This document shows positions 6,292 through 12,020 of a stretch of DNA of 24,127 nt, in pieces. The DNA is from CAYNHF01 sp964397045 (lineage in GTDB: Bacteria > Actinomycetota > Acidimicrobiia > Spongiisociales > UBA5794), in NCBI GenBank assembly GCA_964397045.1, contig CAYNHF010000055.1:1-24127 (forward strand). Direction: 5' to 3'. The notes beneath the pieces were generated by a model, which was not told where the DNA came from, searched no databases, and worked only from the letters and a program-made list of their open reading frames with translations. The position numbers and the translations under genes are program-made. The stretch's first letter is position 1. Each line of letters starts with the position of its first letter.

Positions 6292-9069
6292 ATGTCATCT
6301 CGTGCGGAGCAGTCTCCGCCCGTCTCTGTCGTCGCCGCAGTGAGCATCGGCTCGAATGGCACAACGGACCTCACCGACACCCTCGATGCCGTGCGCCGCC
6401 AAGTCTACGGTGTTCGGCGGGTGGTCATTGTGGGGCCGGACGCGGCGCGCCCCGAAGCAGAGAAGGCCGGAGCAGACTGGACGCCTTCGATGTCCAAGTT
6501 GTTGGACTCCCTCGAGGATGACGTGTCTCATGTGTGGCTCCTCCACGTTGGAGTGGTACCGAGGCCCGACGCAGTTGGCGCCCTGATTCTGGAGGCCGAT
6601 CGGACCGATGCCGGCGTGGCAGGATCAAAGCTGCTCGACAGAGGCGAACCCCAGCACCTGGTTTCGGTGGGCCTGGCTACCGACGTGTTCGACGTTCCGT
6701 ACACCGGACTCGATCCGGATGAGCGTGATGCAGGGCAATACGACGTCGTGCGGGATGTCGCCGCGGTCAACGGTGCCTCGATGCTGGTGCGCAAAGACCT
6801 GGCTCGGGGAATCGGTGGCAGCGATCCCAAGATGGCTCCCTTGGCAGCTTCGATCGACTTCTCCCAGCGCGCCCGCCTGCGAGGAGCGCGTGTGGTGGTT
6901 GTTCCATCTTCTGAGGTGCTCTACCCGCCGACCCCGCGGCGGGGCTCCCGGTGGAAAGAGGATGCCGGCCAGATCCGTGCGATGTCCAAGGTCTACAGCC
7001 TGCTGACGCTGGTGTGGGCGATCCCGCTGTCATTCCTGTCGGGTCTTGCCGAGGCGGTGCTGGCGCCTTTCGTGGGTCGCTGGACGTTCTTCGCCTGGAT
7101 CCGGGCGTGGCTGTGGAATCTATTCCGCCTGCCTTCGACCTTCAGCGGTCGTCGCCAGGCCCGAGACGGACGGGTCGCAGATGACGCCGAGCTGTTTCGC
7201 TATCAGGTGAAAGGCTCGGTGAAACTGCGGACTCTGACCGCAGCGCTGGCGGCGAGGCTTCGGTCGCGAATCGGAGCAGACTCCGAGTTTTCCATCGCGG
7301 ATCTGGGTAAGGACCTGCGTCAACCAGCCTTCGTTACCGCGGCGATTGCCGTCCTGTTCGTCTTCCTGGCTACTCGTCAGATCTGGTCATCCGGCTTGCC
7401 GGTAGTGAGGTACAGCCTGCCGATCCCCGCATCGGGATGGGATACGCTGGCGGCCTACGCCGGTGGTTGGAATCCGGCCGAACTGGGCTCGGTCGAACCG
7501 CTCCGTCCCTTCCTCGCCGTGGTCGGGCTGCTACAGACCATCTTCTTTGATCGAACCGGTCTGACGACGATTGTGCTCGTCACCGGGAGCTACCTGGTCG
7601 GGATCTGGGGAATGAACCGATTCTTGCGGGTGCTCGGTATCGAAGTCGTAGCCGGGGTGGCGGCGGGTGCGGTGTTGATGGCTGGCCCTGCGACGCAGGT
7701 GATCGCGACGGACACCGGCTTGCCGACGATGGTTGCGCTCGGCGTGGTGCCCTGGGTCTGCTACGTCTGCCTGGGTCCGTGGCAGGAGCGCAGAATTGGC
7801 CAGGTCGGGCGGGTGCTGGCGGTGGGCTGGCTCACCGCGGCCGTGGCGATGTTGTCGCCGCTGATTGGACTGGTTCCCGTCCTTCTGCTCAGTCTGTGGG
7901 CGCTGTTGAACCTCAGGCAAGCGGCCGCATGGCGAAGCCTTGCCGTGGCTGCCGTTGGGGCCGTTGCTGCTCTCCCGGTTCTGTTCCCGTGGATTGCCGC
8001 GGCCGACCTGAGCAATTACGTCGGCGACGGCGAGGCGTATTGGATTCCGAGTGCGCTGACCACCGTCATCGTTGCGATGGCAGCGATCGCGGCCATCCTG
8101 GCTTCGCCGGTGCGTCTGGCCACCGTTGCCGGGTGGGGTGCCATCGCGGCAGGGGGCGGGGCGATCTTGGCTCGGACCGGCGACCTGGGATCCGGTCGGG
8201 AAGTCGAGCACCTCGGTCTTGGATTGGTTGCCGTGGGCACCGCACTCATCGTTGGGGCCACCATCGACGGGGTGCGGCGCGTGGATGAGATCTTCGGGTG
8301 GCGCCGGGCGGTGATTGCCGCGGGCAGCGTCGCTGCCGTGTTTGTGGTGGCCAGCACCCTCCTGGTCCTCGTGCCGGGACGCGCCGGTCTTCCCGGAGAC
8401 GATCTCACGTCGCGGATCGGGTTCACGGCGCTGGCAGATGGTGACCCTGCTGCCTCGCGCATCCTGCTCGTCGGACCGCCCGAGTTGATGCCTGGTGACG
8501 CCCGTTCGGTTCGTGGCGCCGCGTATCGGGTGATATCGGCACCGCTTCCGGATTTGACCGAGGCGTGGATCCCGGCATTCGGGCCGGCAGATCGCGCACT
8601 CGCAATGGAGCTTGGTGCCATGATTGACGGCGAGACGTTCCGCGCCGGTGAAGCATTGGAGCCCTTCGGCATCCGCTGGGTCATATCGCTGGGCGACACG
8701 CCGCTCGAAGCCGTCTTCGAAGGCCAGTTGGACCTCGTCCCGCTCGGTGCCAGTAGCGGTATCGCGCTCACAACCGAACTCATCCAACCGGTTCGAGCCC
8801 GGACGGTGACTGAGGCGGTTGCGTGGTCTCGCCCCTCCTTCTGGTACAAGGGAGAGGCCACCTCGGCCCGGGTGTATGTTGCCGAGTCCGCTCACTCGCG
8901 ATGGGGTGAGGGCTGGACCCAGGCGGGCTGGGCCAACGAGGTCGCCGGTTCCAGCGGCGAAGCCAGGTTCGGGGCGCTGGAGAACCGTCGGCTGCAGGCG
9001 TATGTCGCGGCTGGCGTGTTCCTGGTGATGCTGATCGGCTCTGCAGCGGTGCGGAGGTGGCGCACATGA
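6292..9069 (+). CDS. Large membrane protein with N-terminal GT2-like domain (possibly catalytically inactive)
   Basis: A 925-residue protein. Residues 1-230 have the outline of a family 2 glycosyltransferase: SVVAAVSIGSN near the start, a VNGASMLVRKDL segment (159-170), and a late GARVVVVPSSEV strand. A first hydrophobic stretch lies at about 236-260, then a basic cytoplasmic loop, then many membrane helices from about 340 to 720. A soluble, probably extracytoplasmic, domain follows at about 735-895, and a last helix ends in VRRWRT. Active actinobacterial relatives, as I recall them, read LLHDD around residue 85, but here it is LLHVG; the later acidic pair before 'vDl.wR' reads AASIDF. The catalytic acids therefore appear lost. 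The frame extends upstream to 5944, deep into cofD, so I chose the ATG at 6292. It is the first gene of a run with DUF5719 and thioredoxin. Role: probably envelope glycan assembly. Confidence 0.8.
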   Translation: MSSRAEQSPPVSVVAAVSIGSNGTTDLTDTLDAVRRQVYGVRRVVIVGPDAARPEAEKAGADWTPSMSKLLDSLEDDVSHVWLLHVGVVPRPDAVGALILEADRTDAGVAGSKLLDRGEPQHLVSVGLATDVFDVPYTGLDPDERDAGQYDVVRDVAAVNGASMLVRKDLARGIGGSDPKMAPLAASIDFSQRARLRGARVVVVPSSEVLYPPTPRRGSRWKEDAGQIRAMSKVYSLLTLVWAIPLSFLSGLAEAVLAPFVGRWTFFAWIRAWLWNLFRLPSTFSGRRQARDGRVADDAELFRYQVKGSVKLRTLTAALAARLRSRIGADSEFSIADLGKDLRQPAFVTAAIAVLFVFLATRQIWSSGLPVVRYSLPIPASGWDTLAAYAGGWNPAELGSVEPLRPFLAVVGLLQTIFFDRTGLTTIVLVTGSYLVGIWGMNRFLRVLGIEVVAGVAAGAVLMAGPATQVIATDTGLPTMVALGVVPWVCYVCLGPWQERRIGQVGRVLAVGWLTAAVAMLSPLIGLVPVLLLSLWALLNLRQAAAWRSLAVAAVGAVAALPVLFPWIAAADLSNYVGDGEAYWIPSALTTVIVAMAAIAAILASPVRLATVAGWGAIAAGGGAILARTGDLGSGREVEHLGLGLVAVGTALIVGATIDGVRRVDEIFGWRRAVIAAGSVAAVFVVASTLLVLVPGRAGLPGDDLTSRIGFTALADGDPAASRILLVGPPELMPGDARSVRGAAYRVISAPLPDLTEAWIPAFGPADRALAMELGAMIDGETFRAGEALEPFGIRWVISLGDTPLEAVFEGQLDLVPLGASSGIALTTELIQPVRARTVTEAVAWSRPSFWYKGEATSARVYVAESAHSRWGEGWTQAGWANEVAGSSGEARFGALENRRLQAYVAAGVFLVMLIGSAAVRRWRT

Positions 9070-10490
9070 AGAAGGTCGTAATGCTCGCCGCGTTTGGTGG
9101 TCTGCTGGCGTTGGCTGCAGTGCTGCCGGATCCGCCTCCACCCCAAGAGCCGACATTCTCGGGACCGGAGACCCCGGATGTGGGCGCCGAAGCACGGGGC
9201 AGCGTGTGGTACTGCGTCTGGCAGGAGTCGGGCGACATTCGAGACGCGACCTACAACCTGGCTTCCATCCCGGCCACGGAGGCGACCATCACCCTCCCCA
9301 GCCCCCTCCCGGCGCAGCCACCGGACTCGGCAGCTTTCACGCTTCCCTCACCCGGAGCGCGCATCCTCAACGTCGCCGAGGTCGTTCGTCTCGGTCCGGC
9401 GCCGGGCTTCATCGAATACGACGACGGTCCGGCAGGGACCTCGACGGCCATGACTGCAGTGGATCTGCTGACGGGTGATCGTTGTGTTCGGTCTGTGTCC
9501 CGGCTCTGGCAGCTCCCCGGCGGAACCACTCGTGACGGCACCACCATGACCCTGCGGATCTTCAACCCATTCCCCGAACTGGCCAAGGTCACGGTGACCG
9601 GTACCAGCGAGTTCGGCACCGAGCCGTTGCCGGATCTCACTGCGATCGACGTAGCCGGCCGATCCTGGCGTGACTTCGATCTGAATCCGATCGTTCCGTT
9701 CCTCGACGACCTCGTATTGACGGTCTCCACCGAGGAGGGTGTGGTCATTCCCTCGGTTGTAGTGCGGCAAGGGGAAGATGACGAGGCATCGTGGCCGGGA
9801 ACCGGCCTGGCTTCGAATTGGTACTTCCCGGTGGCCAGGCAAGAAGAGTTGATCCCGGAACTGGTGGTCTGGAATCCGGGGGCGGCATCGATTTCGGTTG
9901 AGGTCGACGCCTACACGGTCGACGGGCCTGTTCCGGGAGTCGCGGCTTTTGATGTCGAAGGCGGAGTACCGATGCGGGTACCGCTCGACGATGTGGCTGA
10001 AGGCGGGTTCGGCATTCACGTGCGTGCGACCGGATCGGTGAGCGCGGTAGTCGTCGCAACCAGCCCGACCGATGTGCTCGTGGTTGAGGAAACACCACCG
10101 GACGATGCCAGCACAGACGAACCGACTGGCGAGCTGGTGACGGAGGTGGTGCGGACCGGCGGCACTATCGGTTCGTCCGAGCTGGCGGCGAAGTGGTTGT
10201 TGCCCGGCGCCGGGTCGGCGCCGGACGCGGCATCGACGCTGTGGATCATGAATCCGAACCCGGAAGCTGTGACCGCCACCCTTCAGCCGCTCGGTGTCAG
10301 GGCGCTGCAACCTTCCAAGCTCCAGGTCGAGCCGGGCACGCTGCTCCAGGTCCCGCTCGACGAGGAGCCTCAAGTGGGCGGCTACCTCGTCGAGTCGACC
10401 CTCCCGGTAGCCGTGGCGTGGAGCGCTCATGCTCCCCGCGGGATTGCCTACTTCGCAGGCATCTCGATCGGCGACGAGGCGGGTGGCTGA
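9066..10490 (+). CDS. Exported DUF5719-type protein
   Basis: A 474-residue protein with a short N-terminal signal or anchor (MKKVVMLAAFGGLLALAAVL) followed by a Pro-rich stretch. The rest is beta-rich. Repeated modules resemble LRIFNPFPELAKVTVTGTSE, ELVVWNPGAASISVEVDAY and LWIMNPNPEAVTATLQPLG, that is, three to four Ig-like units each holding an N-P turn. I assign it to DUF5719 from this pattern and from its place beside the GT2 membrane protein; the biochemical function is unknown. The ATG at 9066 overlaps the previous stop as ATGA, with GGAGGTGG nine bases ahead, so translation is coupled. A GTG three codons earlier would remove the ribosome site. An extracytoplasmic partner of the GT2-like protein is inference. 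Confidence 0.75.
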   Translation: MKKVVMLAAFGGLLALAAVLPDPPPPQEPTFSGPETPDVGAEARGSVWYCVWQESGDIRDATYNLASIPATEATITLPSPLPAQPPDSAAFTLPSPGARILNVAEVVRLGPAPGFIEYDDGPAGTSTAMTAVDLLTGDRCVRSVSRLWQLPGGTTRDGTTMTLRIFNPFPELAKVTVTGTSEFGTEPLPDLTAIDVAGRSWRDFDLNPIVPFLDDLVLTVSTEEGVVIPSVVVRQGEDDEASWPGTGLASNWYFPVARQEELIPELVVWNPGAASISVEVDAYTVDGPVPGVAAFDVEGGVPMRVPLDDVAEGGFGIHVRATGSVSAVVVATSPTDVLVVEETPPDDASTDEPTGELVTEVVRTGGTIGSSELAAKWLLPGAGSAPDAASTLWIMNPNPEAVTATLQPLGVRALQPSKLQVEPGTLLQVPLDEEPQVGGYLVESTLPVAVAWSAHAPRGIAYFAGISIGDEAGG

Positions 10491-10863
10491 TTCGGTGAGC
10501 GCCTGGGTCGTCTTTCTGCTGCTCGCCACCGGACTTGCCCTTCTGGCTGCTTTCGTAGCCAACCGCTGGGTCGCTCCGGCGTATCCGTTGCTCCACACCG
10601 AAGGGCTGGGGCTGCCTGCGGGTCTCGTGGTGTTCACCTCAACCGATTGCCCGGATTGTGGTGCGTTGATGGAGATGCTGCGGGGTAGATCGGTGCCGAT
10701 TCGCGAGGTCACCTACGAGTTGGAACCCGGCCTATTCGAGCGAGCGGGCGTCGATGGGGTGCCGCTCACAGCCGTCCTCGACGAGCAGGGAGTTGTGCTT
10801 GATCAGGCCGCCGGTCTGCCGGGTGCCAGAACGCTCGACAAGCTGATTCGAGCCGCGTCCTGA
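10483..10863 (+). CDS. Membrane-anchored thioredoxin-like protein (CPDC)
   Basis: A protein of about 126 residues. One transmembrane helix (AWVVFLLLATGLALLAAFVA) is followed by a small thioredoxin fold. The fold begins LVVFTSTDCPDCGALMEML, giving an active-site CxxC (CPDC), and contains the cis-proline segment GVPLTAVLD. The domain is on the outer face if the helix is a signal anchor, so thiol-disulfide exchange on exported proteins is the likely role. It could also act on the two-Cys proteins nearby. The GTG at 10483 overlaps the DUF5719 stop; a GTG at 10495 with GGGTGG ahead of it is an alternative. In either case it is part of the same transcript. Confidence 0.8.
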   Translation: MADSVSAWVVFLLLATGLALLAAFVANRWVAPAYPLLHTEGLGLPAGLVVFTSTDCPDCGALMEMLRGRSVPIREVTYELEPGLFERAGVDGVPLTAVLDEQGVVLDQAAGLPGARTLDKLIRAAS

Positions 10864-10866
10864 AAC

Positions 10867-10882
10867 GCCGCTTTGCTGCGGC
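10867..10882 (+). terminator. Possible hairpin terminator after the thioredoxin gene (no T tract)
   Basis: GCCGC and GCGGC form a 5-bp stem with a 6-base loop starting four bases after the TGA. No run of T follows, so it would have to work as the U-less type proposed for actinobacteria. It could also act in the other direction. Confidence 0.3.
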
Positions 10883-10959
10883 TTCGATACAGGAGGCGAA
10901 CGAGCCATCGCGAAGTGAGCTGGTCCCACCCATCGCGCTGCGCCGTGATGATGGTCGTT

Positions 10960-11015
10960 GGCGGTGAGATGGTGCTCATCGCATCAGCCAGCCTGATCCT
11001 CACCATCGATCCGCC
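10960..11015. other. Nested inverted repeat (56 bases), candidate RNA structure
   Basis: GGCGG (10960-10964) pairs with CCGCC (11011-11015). GATGGTG (10968-10974) pairs with CACCATC (11001-11007). ATCAG (10983-10987) pairs with CTGAT (10993-10997) around a 5-base loop. Small internal loops separate the three stems. All 17 pairs are Watson-Crick and in nested order, which is more than expected by chance at this length. Confidence 0.45.
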
Positions 11016-11114
11016 TCCGAGCTCAGTTGATGTGGCATTCCCGGCCGGCGGGCGCCGGTCGACGACGGCGGTCGGAGCACTCCGCTTCCCGGCGAACGGG
11101 CGGGCCCCTGCTTC

Positions 11115-11147
11115 TTTCGACCGGAAAGTCGGTGAGCGCGGTCGAAA
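11115..11147. repeat. 8-bp inverted repeat upstream of the DUF3499 promoter
   Basis: TTTCGACC (11115-11122) and GGTCGAAA (11140-11147) are perfect inverted copies separated by 17 bases. They end four bases before the -35 box at 11151. The position and half-site spacing fit an operator bound by a dimer as well as an RNA hairpin. Confidence 0.45.
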
Positions 11148-11150
11148 TGC

Positions 11151-11178
11151 TTGGCTATTCGTTTCCCTGGAGTAGGTT
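11151..11178 (+). promoter_or_regulatory. Promoter of the DUF3499 gene, leaderless type
   Basis: TTGGCT (11151-11156), a 16-base spacer, then TAGGTT (11173-11178), 6 bases before the ATG at 11185. This spacing places the start of transcription at or next to the ATG. A GGAG at 11169-11172 lies too far upstream (12 bases) to be a good ribosome site and would not be transcribed. Confidence 0.5.
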
Positions 11179-11184
11179 CGCGTC

Positions 11185-11412
11185 ATGAGTTCCTACTGCT
11201 GCAGGTGTGAAAGAGAGGCGTCCACCGAGATGGCTTACGACTACGACGAGCGCGAAGTGTGGCTGGACGACATCGGTGGCGAGTTGGGAGCGGGCACGGC
11301 ATACCGCTTGTGCTCGGGTCACGCCTCTCGGATGTCGCCACCTCGCGGCTGGGTGATGTTCGACTTGCGACGCCCGGTTCTCGAACTGTTCCCTTCCCGC
11401 GACGTGGCCTGA
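11185..11412 (+). CDS. DUF3499 family small zinc-type protein
   Basis: A 75-residue protein. It has C5/C6/C8 near the start and a C43-x2-H46 pair in YRLCSGHASRM, followed by PPRGW. This pattern (CxxC-like start, a middle stretch ending in 'C.eHa.r...PRGW') matches DUF3499, a family found almost only in actinobacteria. In Mycobacterium, as I recall, a member lies between manB and whiB2 near the F420 genes, a neighbourhood like this one. C5, C8, C43 and H46 could bind zinc. Function is unknown. It is shorter than mycobacterial homologues. The next gene begins 7 bases after the stop, so they form an operon. Confidence 0.75.
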   Translation: MSSYCCRCEREASTEMAYDYDEREVWLDDIGGELGAGTAYRLCSGHASRMSPPRGWVMFDLRRPVLELFPSRDVA

Positions 11413-11419
11413 GGAATCC

Positions 11420-11773
11420 GTGCCGATCGACCGGGATGTGCTCGAAGCGGTCCGCGAGATGGACGAACACGAGTTGCGCCGCCTCCTGATCCTTGCCAAG
11501 GCCAGGCTCGAGTCGCGCGGTGTCGAGTTCCCAGGCGCCAATGATGAAGTGAAGGTCCGGAGCCAGTTGGTGAAGTGCGGCAAAGCGAATTGCACCCGGT
11601 GCCCGCACGGTCCGTATTGGTACGCTTACTGGTCCGAGGACGGGAAGCGCCGCTCCAAGTACCTCGGCAAGCTCGAGGATCTCCCGGAGATGTTGGAGCC
11701 GCAAGCCGAGAAATCGCGATCTGGGGCTAGGCGAACCTCGGAAACACCACTACGATCACGCGTCGATGGGTAG
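11420..11773 (+). CDS. Small Cys-cluster protein, DUF6788-like
   Basis: A 117-residue protein. An N-terminal helical part rich in Glu/Arg/Leu (1-35) precedes a compact motif: C53-x4-C58-x2-C61-P-H63, then GPYWYAYW (64-71) and YLGK (81-84). A Cys cluster followed by 'HGPYxYxYW...K.KYLGK' is the pattern I associate with DUF6788. The function is unknown, but a zinc-bound nucleic-acid-binding module is a fair guess. The GTG start has GAGG, overlapping the upstream stop, 5 bases ahead. The C-terminal 25 residues are polar and look disordered. The last 8 bases overlap the next gene. Confidence 0.65.
   Translation: MPIDRDVLEAVREMDEHELRRLLILAKARLESRGVEFPGANDEVKVRSQLVKCGKANCTRCPHGPYWYAYWSEDGKRRSKYLGKLEDLPEMLEPQAEKSRSGARRTSETPLRSRVDG
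11751..11756 (+). promoter_or_regulatory. Possible -10 box before the zinc-ribbon gene
   Basis: TACGAT, 9 bases before the ATG at 11766 and inside the previous gene. No Shine-Dalgarno sequence is present for this ATG, which supports a separate leaderless start. No -35 box is recognisable. Confidence 0.3.
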
Positions 11774-11972
11774 GACAGGGTCAAACTCGCGGCTGGTGTG
11801 CGGCTCGTGCGGCACAGACAGCGTCATTCAGATCGAGCTCACCCTCCCCGACGGAACCGAGGTTCAGTTCCATTCTTGCCACAAGTGCGAGAACAGATGG
11901 TGGGACCGCGACGGTGAGCAACTCGGGCTGGATGCCGTGCTCGATCTCGCGCGCAAACCTCGCGCCTCCTAG
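11766..11972 (+). CDS. 68-residue zinc-ribbon protein
   Basis: Two CxxC knuckles, C12-GS-C15 and C38-HK-C41, lie 22 residues apart around a beta-hairpin-like stretch (IQIELTLPDGTEVQFHS). They are followed by ENRWWD. This is the layout of a single zinc ribbon, as in small transcription- or ribosome-associated proteins. No family name is assigned. The start overlaps the end of the DUF6788-like gene by 8 bases. It is the third Cys-rich small protein in a row. The frame uses GC-ending codons like its neighbours, which supports real coding. Confidence 0.7.
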   Translation: MGRTGSNSRLVCGSCGTDSVIQIELTLPDGTEVQFHSCHKCENRWWDRDGEQLGLDAVLDLARKPRAS

Positions 11973-11986
11973 GCACGACTGGGCCC

Positions 11987-12013
11987 TCGACATTCCCGAG
12001 TCGCCACTACGCT
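11987..12013 (+). promoter_or_regulatory. Promoter of the GT-C-like gene, leaderless type
   Basis: TCGACA (11987-11992), a 15-base spacer, then TACGCT (12008-12013), 7 bases before the GTG at 12021. There is no Shine-Dalgarno sequence before that GTG. The spacer is slightly short, so the -35 call is less sure than the -10 call. Confidence 0.4.
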
Positions 12014-12020
12014 TGCTCCG

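Larger units (their letters stand above)
10864..11150. other. About 290 bases without a credible gene, rich in inverted repeats
   Basis: No reading frame here looks like protein: the frames on both strands are Arg/Ser-rich and continue as antisense of neighbouring genes. Several hairpins are visible. GCCGC/GCGGC (10867-10871 / 10878-10882) lies right after the thioredoxin stop. A nested three-stem structure covers 10960-11015. TTTCGACC/GGTCGAAA (11115-11122 / 11140-11147) lies before the DUF3499 promoter. The segment could encode a small RNA, hold terminators without a T tract, or bind a regulator. I do not recognise a known RNA family in it. Confidence 0.5.

Noticed and set aside
7531..9195. 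554-codon minus-strand frame opposite the GT2-like gene
   Set aside because: Its composition (Arg, Pro, Gln, His) is typical of an antisense shadow, and the plus frame has clear membrane helices and family signals.
10960..11015. RNase P RNA, tmRNA or SRP RNA
   Set aside because: None of the conserved core sequences of these RNAs is visible on either strand, so I call it only an unassigned structured segment.
10803..11186. Minus frame of 127 codons and plus frame 10873-11175 of 100 codons in the gap after the thioredoxin gene
   Set aside because: The minus frame begins as sequence across the promoter and ends as antisense of the thioredoxin gene. The plus frame has an Arg-rich start and no ribosome site. 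Neither shows a domain, though a short plus-strand protein from about 10948 cannot be fully excluded.
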